A stretch of DNA of 20,378 nucleotides from DATGYC01 sp035298385 (GCA_035298385.1 DATGYC010000026.1:1-20378), one strand, 5' to 3'; positions 9,731 to 18,085 are shown, numbered from the stretch's first letter. The notes: generated by a model from the letters alone, not told the origin. A program made the numbers and translations.

Positions 9731-9755
9731 GAGCGGGGGCTAGTTGCCCCCGCTC
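9731..9755 (-). terminator. Hairpin terminator overlapping the phosphoesterase stop codon
   Basis: Perfect 10-bp stem GAGCGGGGGC (9731-9740) / GCCCCCGCTC (9746-9755). The TAG stop of the - strand gene (9742-9740) falls across the loop/stem border, so one arm encodes the last residues. The tail (TTGCTTAC) is only weakly T-rich. Confidence 0.65.
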
Positions 9756-11083
9756 CTTGGCGCTATCTGCTCCTGGTAGATCGGCCGGCCGACTGGGTTG
9801 GTCGGGGGCGCCCCCTCCCAGGAGGGGAACTCGTAGTAGGTCGCCGTGATCGGGGCGTCCCAGTGCGCCCTGGCGAAGTCCAAGATGGCGTAGCCGTGGT
9901 AGAAGTAGTCGCCCTCACGGGTGAGCCGGGGCATCTCCGCATGGTAGGGGACCAGGTTGGCCCAGGTCGGTTCGATCGGGGCATAGGGATCGTGCCCGCC
10001 CTCCTGGAAACCAGCACAGCCGATCAGCCGTCCCTTCGCCAGCCCGAGCAGCCCGTCCTGGAAGAGGATCAGGTTGTGCTCATGTCCCCAGAACCAGGCT
10101 GCGACGCGGTCGAAGTAGGACTGGAAGGTGGCCAGCAGGTGGTGGTTCAGCCAGCGGCAATCGCCGTCCCCGTTGATGCGCCGAGACTGGGTGAAGAGGG
10201 GGTGGTGTGAGAGGAGGATCGTCGAGCCAGCGAAGCGCTCCAGCTTCTCCGTTTGCCAGGTGACCTCCGATGGGCGGAGGGCGGGCGCCCGGGGCGCCAG
10301 ATAGGTCTGGAAGGGGTTGGCGTCACCTTGCCCGGTATCCATGGCGAGGAACTGCCAAGCATCGTCGGCCGTCTGCAGGCAGAAGTAGCTCGCCTCTTGT
10401 CGCCAGGTTGGATCGGTCAGGTTCATCTGATCCAGGATGACGTCGTAGAAACCCCGTCCCCGGGCGTAGTAGCAGTGATTCCCCGGCAGGGAGAAGACCG
10501 GGATCGCTCGACCGGTCGCGGCAAAGGCATCAGCAAAGACCTGCCGGACGTGGGTCTCGCACTCGAAGGGCGTACCCGAGTAGTAGACGTCGCCCAGGTG
10601 AATCAAGGCGTCGGGGCGGTGGCTGCGCAGGATCTCCGTCAGCATGGCACGGGCGTCCGGCTGACCGGTTCCCCAGTCGCCGATCATGGCGACCTTGGCA
10701 TCGGCCGGAAGGCGCCACCGGATCACCCCGTACTGGTCGAGTTGCTGGCCGCGCCGCTGCCAGTCCCGGTAGGCGATCGGTCGAGCCATGTGGGAGAGGT
10801 AGGCCAGGATGCAGCGCGCAAAGCCGAAGTCGCCATCGGAGTAGCGCCGAATCTCCTCCTCCAGCGTGGCGGAGCGCCGCTGGGCGCCGGAGAGACGGGC
10901 TTCGGCGAGGTTGAAAGCGAGGCTGCAGAGGTAGGCATCGCCCTCTTCTGGGGCGGCGGCGCCCCCCTGCAGAGCGATCTGGGTTGCCGTCTCCGTCATG
11001 GCGCTCTCTTCCCCGGACGCTTCAGCAATCACGGATTGCCAGACCGAGAGTCTCGGGTCGGAAACCGTCTGAAAGCGCTGCAT
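9740..11083 (-). CDS. Calcineurin-like metallophosphoesterase
   Basis: 447 residues. All metal-binding blocks of the calcineurin-like superfamily are visible in order: G-D-W-G (D136), H-L-G-D-V-Y-Y (D165), G-N-H (N202, H203), S-H-H-P (H293/H294) and G-H-E-H (H334, H336). The enzyme should hydrolyse phosphate mono- or diesters with a two-metal centre; the substrate is not evident. About 128 residues precede the domain, including a helical stretch around 50-105 that I cannot assign. There is no signal peptide, so it is probably cytoplasmic. ATG 11083 has AGGGGG 8 nt upstream; an internal ATG at residue 29 with a weaker purine-rich site is an alternative. The - strand genes on either side are separated from it by terminators. 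Confidence 0.9.
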   Translation of the reverse strand: MQRFQTVSDPRLSVWQSVIAEASGEESAMTETATQIALQGGAAAPEEGDAYLCSLAFNLAEARLSGAQRRSATLEEEIRRYSDGDFGFARCILAYLSHMARPIAYRDWQRRGQQLDQYGVIRWRLPADAKVAMIGDWGTGQPDARAMLTEILRSHRPDALIHLGDVYYSGTPFECETHVRQVFADAFAATGRAIPVFSLPGNHCYYARGRGFYDVILDQMNLTDPTWRQEASYFCLQTADDAWQFLAMDTGQGDANPFQTYLAPRAPALRPSEVTWQTEKLERFAGSTILLSHHPLFTQSRRINGDGDCRWLNHHLLATFQSYFDRVAAWFWGHEHNLILFQDGLLGLAKGRLIGCAGFQEGGHDPYAPIEPTWANLVPYHAEMPRLTREGDYFYHGYAILDFARAHWDAPITATYYEFPSWEGAPPTNPVGRPIYQEQIAPRSGGN

Positions 11084-11192
11084 GAGCTCAGCCCCCTACG
11101 CCTGGAAGCGATTACCTGCTCTCTTCCGCTTGAGAGGGGGGATTTTCCTCTCCCCTTGGGGCGAAATGAGCGGGGGGCCAGCTTTAAACAGC

Positions 11193-11235
11193 GACGCGGA
11201 AGCACGGCGAGAGAAGTCGCCCGCGCTTCCGCGTC
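11193..11235 (-). terminator. Hairpin terminator after the beta-lactamase-like gene
   Basis: Perfect 11-bp outer stem GACGCGGAAGC (11193-11203) / GCTTCCGCGTC (11225-11235), plus an inner GGCGA/TCGCC stem. On the - strand it is followed by GCTGTTTAAAG. The remaining spacer to 11083 contains a short GAGAGG/CCTCTC hairpin but no recognised regulatory element. Confidence 0.7.
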
Positions 11236-11274
11236 ATTGTCTGTCTATTCGGTGAGGTGACCACCGTCAAACCG

Positions 11275-12342
11275 TTAGTGGCTCATGATCGTATGAATGG
11301 CCTTGGTCACCAAGGGAATGTAGGTATCGGCCTCATCGACCTCTGCCCCATTGGTCATAATCACTAGGGCGTAGGGGTGTCCGGGCGCCCAGACGATGCC
11401 GCCGTCATGGTAGTTGCCGTCAAGGGAGCCGAACTTGTGGACGAACCTGACGCCGGCGGGTAACCCGGCAGCGATTCGACCGTCAAACTCCACCTTCGAC
11501 AGCGGGCCCAGTACCAGCGCAGCCGTCTTTGGGTCATCTAGGCTGACCTTGTAGAGGTAGCGCCACCAGCCAAGCTCACTCAAAGCGGACGTGGAGGGGG
11601 AGGCGTCCTCCTCCCGGAAGAGTTCGCCGTCAATCGTCCTGGTCCAGTCGCGCACATTCTGCCAGCCCAGATGCCGGCCCAGCATGTTGACGGCGATGTT
11701 GTTGGAGTAGATTAGCGATCGATTCACCAGGTTCTCGACCGGGTACCACTCGCCGAAGGGGGAGGTCTCGAACGCTCCGCCGCCGGGGGACTCGAAGTCG
11801 CCCTCGGTGTACTGGATCACGTCACTCCACTTCAAGCGGCCGGCCTTCTGCTGCGTCATGGCGTAGAGCGTCACCGGCATCTTGATGGTAGATGCGGGGT
11901 GATAGCGTTGATCGCCCCGGACGCTCCAGCGTTCTCCGGTCGTCAGGTCCGCAACGGCGACCGACCAGGCGCCAGGAAAGCCGTTGAAGGCCGCGGTCAC
12001 GCCAGCGAAGAGATCCGGCCCCTTGGCCCAGTCCGCAGGTACCGCCTTCCCAACCGGCGGCTCTTGGTTGATGACGACTTTCTTCACTGGCTCCAGGTTC
12101 GGGCCCGTCCCCGCAGTGGGCGTGGGCTCTGGGTCAATCGCGGGACTGGTGGTCGGCGCCGGTAGAGTCTCCTGGGTCAGATTGCTAACGGCGTTCTGGT
12201 CGATCGTTGGTGTAATGACAGGCGCAGCGGCGACGGGGCGCCCCAGGTATCGTTGGCCGACTAGCAAGAGGCCCCAGGTGGCCATGCTTCCCGCCGCAAC
12301 AACCCCGAGTAACAACCCCCAGAACCTGAGTGGCTTCTGCAC
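11275..12342 (-). CDS. Membrane-anchored class A beta-lactamase-like serine hydrolase
   Basis: 355 residues. An N-terminal membrane segment (about 7-29) is followed by a Pro/Thr-rich linker (to about 105), then a penicillin-recognising domain outside the membrane. The active-site S-T-I-K (S151, K154) and Y-S-N-N (S213, N215) motifs are present. The third motif, normally KTG or KSG, reads K-F-G (K303). The omega loop lacks an obvious match to the deacylating Glu of true class A enzymes. It may therefore be a carboxypeptidase-like or cell-wall-binding relative rather than a resistance enzyme. The GTG start has AAGGAGG 7 nt upstream. It is transcribed alone, divergent from pepF across 208 bp. 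Family is clear; substrate is not. Confidence 0.85.
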   Translation of the reverse strand: MQKPLRFWGLLLGVVAAGSMATWGLLLVGQRYLGRPVAAAPVITPTIDQNAVSNLTQETLPAPTTSPAIDPEPTPTAGTGPNLEPVKKVVINQEPPVGKAVPADWAKGPDLFAGVTAAFNGFPGAWSVAVADLTTGERWSVRGDQRYHPASTIKMPVTLYAMTQQKAGRLKWSDVIQYTEGDFESPGGGAFETSPFGEWYPVENLVNRSLIYSNNIAVNMLGRHLGWQNVRDWTRTIDGELFREEDASPSTSALSELGWWRYLYKVSLDDPKTAALVLGPLSKVEFDGRIAAGLPAGVRFVHKFGSLDGNYHDGGIVWAPGHPYALVIMTNGAEVDEADTYIPLVTKAIHTIMSH

Positions 12343-12499
12343 AACCGATCCTCCTTACAAATCAAGCACCCGATTCCTCTAACGAGACGGAGGGGCCAAA
12401 GGTTACGGAAGGGGCCCATCAAGATTAGACGGGTACGGAACGCGATCCGTTTACGTCTGAAGGTTTTCTCACGGGCATGGGGACGCCTTTTTGCGGATA

Positions 12500-12508
12500 T
12501 GGTAGAAT
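12500..12508 (+). promoter_or_regulatory. Extended -10 promoter for pepF
   Basis: TGGTAGAAT (TGnTATAAT with one mismatch) lies 42 bp before the ATG. There is no clear -35. The rest of the 208-bp divergent gap shows only a short ACGGA/TCCGT inverted repeat near 12436-12450. Confidence 0.55.
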
Positions 12509-12550
12509 GGGGCTACATGTTTCAACGTTTACAGAACGGAGGCGACGTCC

Positions 12551-14353
12551 ATGCAGCGTGTATTGAAGCGGTCCGAGGTAAAGCAAGAGCACACCTGGGA
12601 CCTAGAGGCGATCTACGCAAACGCTTCGGCGTGGGAGGCGGACTTTTCCAAGGTTGAGGCGATGATTCCAGCGCTCTCAGCCTTCCACGGGAAGCTGGGC
12701 GAATCAGGAGCGACGCTCCTTAGCGCCCTTCAACAGCGGGATGAGATCTACCTGCTCTTCTCGCAGGTGGCGGTCTACGCTCACATGAAGCGGGATGAGG
12801 ATAACTCCAACCCCGCCTCCCAGGCCTTGATGGAGAAGGTCACCTCGCTCGGGGCTCAGATTGGGGCGGTTGCCTCCTACATGACCCCGGAGATCTTGGC
12901 CTTGCCGGAGGAGACCCTGAACGCCTACCTGCAGTCCACACCCGGCCTGGAGCTCTATAAGTTCGAACTGGAAGATACATACCGGCAGAAGGCCCACGTG
13001 CGCTCGGCGGAGATCGAGGAGCTACTCGCCCAGGTCTCCGAGATCGCGGGGGCGCCCCGGAACATCTTCACCATGCTCAATAACGCCGACCTCGAGTTCC
13101 CCTCGGTCAAGGATGAGGAAGGGAACGAGGTCGAGCTGACCCACGGGCGGTACATCCGCTTCCTAGAGTCGTCGGACCGGAACGTCCGCGAGGGCGCCTT
13201 CCGCGCACTCTATGAGACCTATACCAAATATAAGAACACGATTGGCGCTACTTTTGGGGCATCCGTCAAGAAGGATGTCGTGAACGCTCGCGCCCGGAAC
13301 TATGAGTCCGCACGGGCTGCTGCCCTGGCGGAGAACAACATCCCGGAGTCGGTCTACGACAACCTGGTCGCCACGGTTAACAAGAACCTGCCCGCCTTCC
13401 ACAAGTACCTCCAGCTTCGCAAGAAGCTCCTCGGGGTGGATCAGCTCCAGATGTGGGATATCTACACCCCGCTCGTCCCGGAGATGAACAAGCAGATCCC
13501 CTACGAAGAGGCCGTTGAGACGATCATCGCCGCCTTGGCGCCCCTGGGTGAGGAGTACGGTCGTCTGGCGCGAGAAGGCCTGACCACCAAGCGCTGGGTC
13601 GATCGGTATGAGAACACGGGCAAGACCTCCGGGGCCTACTCCTCCGGCACCTACACGACGCATCCGTACATCCTGATGAACTATCAGGGGACGCTCGATT
13701 CGATGTTCACCTTGGCGCACGAGCTGGGCCACTCGATGCACTCCTACTACTCCAAGAAGAACCAGCCGTTCATCTACAGCAACTACACGATCTTCGTGGC
13801 TGAGGTCGCTTCAACCTTTAACGAGGCGCTCCTGACCAATCACCTGCTGAAGTCGACGGACGACAAGAAGCTGCAGATGTATGTCATCAACCATCAGCTG
13901 GAGTCGATCCGTGGTACCCTCTACCGGCAGACGATGTTTGCGGAGTATGAGCAGAAGGTGCACGAGCTGGCCGAGGAGCGGCAGCCGCTCACCCCGGATA
14001 CGCTGAGCGAGATCTACTACGACCTGAACAAGCGGTTCTTTGGGACCGAGGGGATGGTCGTGGACGAGGCGATCGCCATGGAGTGGGCTCGGATTCCCCA
14101 CTTCTACCGTGCCTTCTACGTCTACCAGTACTCCACCGGCATCTCGGCGGCGACATCGCTCGCCCAGCAGGTGCTCCAGGAAGGGCAACCGGCGGTGGAA
14201 CGCTACCTGAACTTCCTGAAGGGTGGCGGCTCAAAGTATTCGATCGACCTGCTCAAGGGTGCGGGGGTTGACATGAATACGCCGGCGCCGGTCCAGCAGA
14301 CCCTGGATCTCTTCAGCCAACTGGTCGACCAGATGGCGGCCTTGGCCGAATAG
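12551..14353 (+). CDS. pepF: Oligoendopeptidase F (M3B zinc metallopeptidase)
   Basis: 600 residues, the standard length for PepF. It cleaves short peptides internally in the cytoplasm during peptide turnover. The zinc motif is L-A-H-E-L-G-H (H390, E391, H394), and the third ligand is likely E418 in V-A-E-V-A-S-T-F-N-E, the expected distance away. The all-helical N-terminal domain begins with a typical H-T-W-D-L-E-A-I-Y motif, and the C-terminal G-G-S-K-Y-S-I-D-L-L-K-G-A-G-V-D-M motif is complete. ATG 12551 has GGAGG 8 nt upstream, and an extended -10 promoter precedes it. The gene is followed at once by a strong terminator shared with the convergent protease gene. No frameshift or missing catalytic residue was seen. 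Confidence 0.97.
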   Translation: MQRVLKRSEVKQEHTWDLEAIYANASAWEADFSKVEAMIPALSAFHGKLGESGATLLSALQQRDEIYLLFSQVAVYAHMKRDEDNSNPASQALMEKVTSLGAQIGAVASYMTPEILALPEETLNAYLQSTPGLELYKFELEDTYRQKAHVRSAEIEELLAQVSEIAGAPRNIFTMLNNADLEFPSVKDEEGNEVELTHGRYIRFLESSDRNVREGAFRALYETYTKYKNTIGATFGASVKKDVVNARARNYESARAAALAENNIPESVYDNLVATVNKNLPAFHKYLQLRKKLLGVDQLQMWDIYTPLVPEMNKQIPYEEAVETIIAALAPLGEEYGRLAREGLTTKRWVDRYENTGKTSGAYSSGTYTTHPYILMNYQGTLDSMFTLAHELGHSMHSYYSKKNQPFIYSNYTIFVAEVASTFNEALLTNHLLKSTDDKKLQMYVINHQLESIRGTLYRQTMFAEYEQKVHELAEERQPLTPDTLSEIYYDLNKRFFGTEGMVVDEAIAMEWARIPHFYRAFYVYQYSTGISAATSLAQQVLQEGQPAVERYLNFLKGGGSKYSIDLLKGAGVDMNTPAPVQQTLDLFSQLVDQMAALAE

Positions 14354-14361
14354 CATAGCAA

Positions 14362-14398
14362 ACCCCCCTGGGCCAGCAAGCCCAGGGGGGTCTGTTTA
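14362..14398. terminator. Shared terminator between pepF and the subtilisin-like protease
   Basis: Perfect 12-bp stem ACCCCCCTGGGC (14362-14373) / GCCCAGGGGGGT (14380-14391) with a 6-nt loop, between two convergent genes 52 bp apart. The tails CTGTTTATG (+) and TTGCTATGC (-) are short, so it may act in both directions. Confidence 0.85.
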
Positions 14399-14405
14399 TG
14401 GGTGG

Positions 14406-16004
14406 TTACTTGCCGGTGCCCCGGCCCGGGTTCTTGGCGCTGGAGTCCCAGGTGGCCGCCAGAGCGGCCGCAGCGTCAGCCTGCACCAGGCCGTAGCCGA
14501 AGGTGGTATCACGGCCGGCGTCGCCTAGGTCCATGGCGGACTGCTGGAGGATCGCCCGGACGTCACGGTTGGTCAGGGCGGGGTTCATCGACCAAGCGAG
14601 AGCCGCCACGCCAGAGACGTGCGGGGTGGCCATCGAGGTGCCCTGGAGGTAGTCATAATCGGTCGCGATGATCGTCACGTTGGCGGTCTCCAGGCCGTTC
14701 GCCCGGATCGCCACACCGCTGTTGTAGGAGACGGAGACGGTCGGGATCCAGTTGCCGGGGGCGCCCAGGGTGAAGTTGCCCACGTCGTCCGGGCCGGCCT
14801 CAGCCGCCTGCCGGTTGGCGATGATCGCAGCGCTGGCGCCCTGCGCCATCACGTTGGTCACCTTAGCGCCGAAGGAGATGACGCCACGGTTGATCAGGGC
14901 GATCCAGGGACCCGAGGCGGGGGCGCCGGTGCACGAGGTGGTCGAATCAGCGATGCCGCACTCAACTAGCGGGCCTGTCACGTTGCCGGCCGGGGCGAAC
15001 TCAGCCGAATTCGAGACGTAAGCGTCACCAGCCTCCGTGAGGGCGGTCACACGCCCGGACCCCAGGGGGACCGAGGAGAGGGTAGCGGTGCCCGGTGCGA
15101 CGAGCTCCTGCTCCGGGCCCATGTTGGAGAAGGAGGCCAGCTGCAGGTTCTGATCGACGGCGCCGACGGCCACGACCGAGCCGTAGGCGGCCGGGTAGCC
15201 GACCGGGTTGTGATCATCATTGCCCGAGGCGGCGATCGAGAGGGCGCCCTTGGCCCAAGCACGGTCGAAGGCCTTCTCCTCGGTCTTGGAGCCCTCGTCC
15301 GAGCCGAGCGAGAGCGAGATGATGTTGGCCTTGACGGAGTCGGCGCACCAGTTGACGCCGTTGATCACGCCCTGGGTCGTACCGAAGCCGTCATCGCCGA
15401 GCACGCGGCCGATGTAGAGCTCAACATTCGGGGCAACACCCTTGGCGGGGTTGGTCAGCTGCGCAGCGATCGTGCCAGCGGTGTGGGTGCCGTGGCCGGC
15501 GCCGTCCGTGGCATCCTTGTGGCCGTCGAGGACGAAGTTCCGGGAGTCCTTGACGATCGAGACGCCGTTCTTGAAGAACTCGGGATGGTTGTAGTCAATG
15601 CCGGTGTCCAGGACGCAGACCTTGATGCCGGCGCCCGTCGCCCCAGCGGTCCAGGCCTCGGGGGCGTTGACCGCATCCAGACCCCAGGTGTACGAGGTGG
15701 TGTCGGTATAGGGCAGGCTCAAGGCCTTGACCGTGCGATTCTTCTCCACGAGTGCGATCTGCGGGTTGGTCTGGAGCCCCTTCAGCCCCGCAGCGTTCGC
15801 TGTTACCACGGCGGCGCCGAGCTCTTCCCAAGCCTGATCGACGGTTACGCCGGCGATCGCAAGGCTCGAGGCTGAGTATGAGTTCCTGAAGTTCACCAGA
15901 TACGATTGGGTCGAGTCGGAACCCTGCGGAGCGGCTGCGGCGAGACCCGTGACGGCCAGGGTCAGGGCGGCGGCAAGCGCTGTCAATCGTACGGAACGCT
16001 TCAT
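14406..16004 (-). CDS. Secreted subtilisin-like serine protease (S8) with PA-domain insert
   Basis: 532 residues. Residues 1-25 are a typical signal peptide (K-R start, hydrophobic core, A-A-A-P cleavage region). Residues about 33-92 resemble an I9-type inhibitory propeptide. The catalytic domain shows D133 (V-L-D-T-G-I-D), H171 (G-H-G-T-H), the oxyanion residue N262 (A-A-S-G-N) and S457 (G-T-S-M-A-T-P-H). Between N262 and S457 lies an insert of roughly 120 residues with the character of a protease-associated (PA) domain (A-L-I-N-R-G-V-I-S-F and A-A-I-I-A-N). The enzyme should be exported and self-processed. ATG 16004 has AGAAGGGGG about 8 nt upstream. It ends without a wall anchor, so it is probably released. 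The 186-bp gap upstream includes an unusually AT-rich block. Confidence 0.95.
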   Translation of the reverse strand: MKRSVRLTALAAALTLAVTGLAAAAPQGSDSTQSYLVNFRNSYSASSLAIAGVTVDQAWEELGAAVVTANAAGLKGLQTNPQIALVEKNRTVKALSLPYTDTTSYTWGLDAVNAPEAWTAGATGAGIKVCVLDTGIDYNHPEFFKNGVSIVKDSRNFVLDGHKDATDGAGHGTHTAGTIAAQLTNPAKGVAPNVELYIGRVLGDDGFGTTQGVINGVNWCADSVKANIISLSLGSDEGSKTEEKAFDRAWAKGALSIAASGNDDHNPVGYPAAYGSVVAVGAVDQNLQLASFSNMGPEQELVAPGTATLSSVPLGSGRVTALTEAGDAYVSNSAEFAPAGNVTGPLVECGIADSTTSCTGAPASGPWIALINRGVISFGAKVTNVMAQGASAAIIANRQAAEAGPDDVGNFTLGAPGNWIPTVSVSYNSGVAIRANGLETANVTIIATDYDYLQGTSMATPHVSGVAALAWSMNPALTNRDVRAILQQSAMDLGDAGRDTTFGYGLVQADAAAALAATWDSSAKNPGRGTGK

Positions 16005-16079
16005 GGATCAAACCCCCTTCTGAATAAATAGAATGATTCTACGAAACATGCGTATTTCCTTCTGCCGAATATGGGGGTA

Positions 16080-16130
16080 CAGATAAAAATTTTATAAGTA
16101 AAATTTTTCACATATTAAACTAATGAACGT
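16080..16130. promoter_or_regulatory. AT-rich block upstream of the protease gene
   Basis: About 50 bp dominated by A and T runs (AAAAATTTTATAA, AAAATTTTT), in sharp contrast to the GC-rich surroundings and about 75-125 bp upstream of the protease start. It could be an UP-like element or a site for an AT-binding regulator; TATAAA-like -10 sequences occur on the - strand within it. No specific protein site is identified. Confidence 0.4.
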
Positions 16131-16150
16131 GTCTCTTGGCGAAATAGGAA

Positions 16151-16186
16151 CGGCCCCCTCCGACTAAGCGGAGGGGGCCGTTTCGT
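16151..16186 (-). terminator. Intrinsic terminator after the iron-uptake operon
   Basis: Perfect 12-bp stem CGGCCCCCTCCG (16151-16162) / CGGAGGGGGCCG (16169-16180) with a 6-nt loop, starting 11 bp past the lipoprotein stop. On the - strand the tail is TTCCTATTTCG. The + side tail (TTTCGTTTGCTTT) is actually more T-rich. Confidence 0.8.
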
Positions 16187-16191
16187 TTGCT

Positions 16192-16557
16192 TTACTTGAC
16201 CAGACCGGCCAGCAGGCCGTCCAACTTGGCGATCTGCTCGGTCAGGACCTTCTGATCCAGCGGGCTGACCTTGACACCAGCCCGAATCGCCCCGAGCGGC
16301 TCCTCGATCTTCTCGTATAGGTCCTTATCCTTCGCCTTGACGGCGTCTTCGAACTTCTCCCAGGCCTCGTGCATCTCCTCTGCTTCGGTCGTCGCCTTGG
16401 CGGCGTCCTTCGCGTCGACAGCGGACTTGACGTCGGTGAGGATGGCCTGCATCTTCTGGGCGCCCGACTTGATCTCGGTACCGGAGGCGGCGGAGCAGGC
16501 GGTCAGGGCGAGAGCGAGGACGGCGACGAGCGCCAGCATCAGTGAGCGGATCTTCAT
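16192..16557 (-). CDS. Small lipoprotein homologous to the FTR1 extracytoplasmic module
   Basis: 121 residues. The signal peptide ends in a lipobox L-T-A-C with C21 as the lipidated residue, so the protein should be tethered outside the membrane. The mature part is helical and highly charged. Its core M-H-E-A-W-E-K-F-E ... D-L-Y-E-K-I-E aligns with both N-terminal modules of the adjacent permease: W66, E70, Y81 and E85 have exactly the same spacing. The gene starts 40 nt after the permease stop with AAGGG about 10 nt before its ATG, so co-transcription is likely. I infer a role in capturing or passing iron to the permease. No family name is assigned, and function is not shown by sequence alone. 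Confidence 0.9.
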   Translation of the reverse strand: MKIRSLMLALVAVLALALTACSAASGTEIKSGAQKMQAILTDVKSAVDAKDAAKATTEAEEMHEAWEKFEDAVKAKDKDLYEKIEEPLGAIRAGVKVSPLDQKVLTEQIAKLDGLLAGLVK

Positions 16558-16597
16558 GTGTATGCAACCCTTTCTACATGTACGTAATAGAGGAGAG

Positions 16598-18085
16598 CTA
16601 CTGTGTAGCTACCAGGGCCGCCTTCGCAATCCGGTCGCGCCGGTGCTGCCAGACGAACGTAGCGAGTCCACCCATCAGTAAGAGCAGTTGGGGAATCGTG
16701 CCCTCCCAGTTTGGGTAGAGCCCGAGGAAGTCGACCGTCGGCAGGTAGGGGACGACCGTCGCCCGCAGGAGCCCGGCTAACTGGAGGCCGTGCACGCCCA
16801 TGCCGGTGAACTTGAAGGCCAGGTAGAAGACGAGCAGGCTGGAGACCAGGAAGAAGGGGCGCATCGGGACCTTAATTCCCCACTTCAGGATCACGACAGC
16901 GATCACTGCCAGGATCCCAAGTCCAAGGGCGAGGCCAAGGAGCAGGTCCTTCATAGCGATCGAGGAGGCCATGCCGACGTAGAAGAGCACGGTCTCTGTC
17001 CCCTCACGGAAGACGGCCAGGAAGGAGAGGGTGGCCAACGAGAGGAGCCTTCCGGTCGCCAGGGCGCTCGTCGACTGCTCCCGGATGTAGCGCTGCCACT
17101 CGACCAGGCTGGACTTGCTGTGCAGCCAGTAGCTGACCCAGATCAGCATGCTGGCGGCGAAGAGCCCGGAGAAGCCCATGATGAGGAAGTTGTTCGAGCC
17201 GAAGGCGCCCGTGCCGATCAGGAACTTGACGGCGACTGCCAGCACGGCGCTGACGAGGAGGCCGGCGCCGACGCCGCCCCAGATCCAGCGGCCCTTCTCC
17301 GGGTGCCCAGCCTTCTTGAGGAAGGCGAGCAGGGCGACGGTGACGAGGAGTGCCTCCAGCCCTTCACGCAGGACGATGGTGGCAGCGTCAAAGACGTTGT
17401 ACGAGGTCTTGCTGACCAGGGGCGCCAGGTAGTTGTGCATCTGGTCGATCAGCGTGATCGCCTTGGTCAGATCCGGCTGCTTGCTGGTCAGGTAGGCAGA
17501 GAGGGTGACCATATCGCGTTCGGCATCCCCGTAGACCTGGCCCGAGGCGGTCAGGACGATCCCCTCGACATCCAGCCAGGAGTGGCGGAACTGCTCGATT
17601 GAGGCAGCAGCGCCGGCCACGTCGTGCGCTTCAGCCTGGGCCTTTGCCTGCTCGAGGAGGGTGAGCAGACCGCTGATGTTGCCGCTGCTCTGCTGCTTCT
17701 GGCCGCCGTCGGCCGGGAAACCGCCCGTAATGAAGGTCTGGTTAGCCGTCTGAAGCCGCTGCAGGCCGCTCGAGAGTTGGCTGCCGTCGACCGGGTTCTG
17801 AAGGAGGGCGAAGGCGACCGTAGCCATCTCTTCTTCGATCGTCCGGTAGGCTGTGATCGATTCGGCCTTGATCCCTTCCTCGATGATGCGCCAGCGCTCG
17901 TGGAAGGAGTCGTAGGTCGCCTTCGCGGCGCTCAGGTCGCCCTGTTTAGCCTGCGTCAGCGCCTGCGCTACGATCTGGTCTGCCTCCTGCAGATCACCTG
18001 ATGGGGTCGCAGATGCCAGGCCAGTCAGGCTTACCGTGAGGAGCAGAACGGTCAGGAAGAGACGAGCGATCCGCTTTATCCGCAT
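16598..18085 (-). CDS. FTR1-family iron permease with two N-terminal extracytoplasmic modules
   Basis: 495 residues. A signal-like segment (1-26) is followed by an extracytoplasmic helical region (27-225) and about seven membrane helices. The two R-E-G-x-E iron-permease motifs lie in membrane segments: R-E-G-L-E at 240-244 and R-E-G-T-E at 360-364. The N-terminal region holds two related modules: F-H-E-R-W with W65, E69, Y80, E84, and F-R-H-S-W with W170, E174, Y185, E189. FTR1/EfeU-type proteins import iron; whether this one moves ferric iron with an oxidase partner is not visible, and no EfeB-like peroxidase gene lies nearby. ATG 18085 has only a weak ribosome site (GGTGGG, about 9 nt). Transcription begins at a Fur-box-overlapped promoter, and the small lipoprotein gene follows. 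Confidence 0.93.
   Translation of the reverse strand: MRIKRIARLFLTVLLLTVSLTGLASATPSGDLQEADQIVAQALTQAKQGDLSAAKATYDSFHERWRIIEEGIKAESITAYRTIEEEMATVAFALLQNPVDGSQLSSGLQRLQTANQTFITGGFPADGGQKQQSSGNISGLLTLLEQAKAQAEAHDVAGAAASIEQFRHSWLDVEGIVLTASGQVYGDAERDMVTLSAYLTSKQPDLTKAITLIDQMHNYLAPLVSKTSYNVFDAATIVLREGLEALLVTVALLAFLKKAGHPEKGRWIWGGVGAGLLVSAVLAVAVKFLIGTGAFGSNNFLIMGFSGLFAASMLIWVSYWLHSKSSLVEWQRYIREQSTSALATGRLLSLATLSFLAVFREGTETVLFYVGMASSIAMKDLLLGLALGLGILAVIAVVILKWGIKVPMRPFFLVSSLLVFYLAFKFTGMGVHGLQLAGLLRATVVPYLPTVDFLGLYPNWEGTIPQLLLLMGGLATFVWQHRRDRIAKAALVATQ

Noticed and set aside
11275..12342. Calling the gene an antibiotic-resistance beta-lactamase
   Set aside because: The KFG motif and unclear omega-loop Glu do not support this; only family-level naming is justified.
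16151..16200. Terminator reading only in the + direction for an unseen small RNA
   Set aside because: The + side tail is T-rich, but no + strand promoter or transcript candidate is visible upstream, and the hairpin fits the end of the iron operon.
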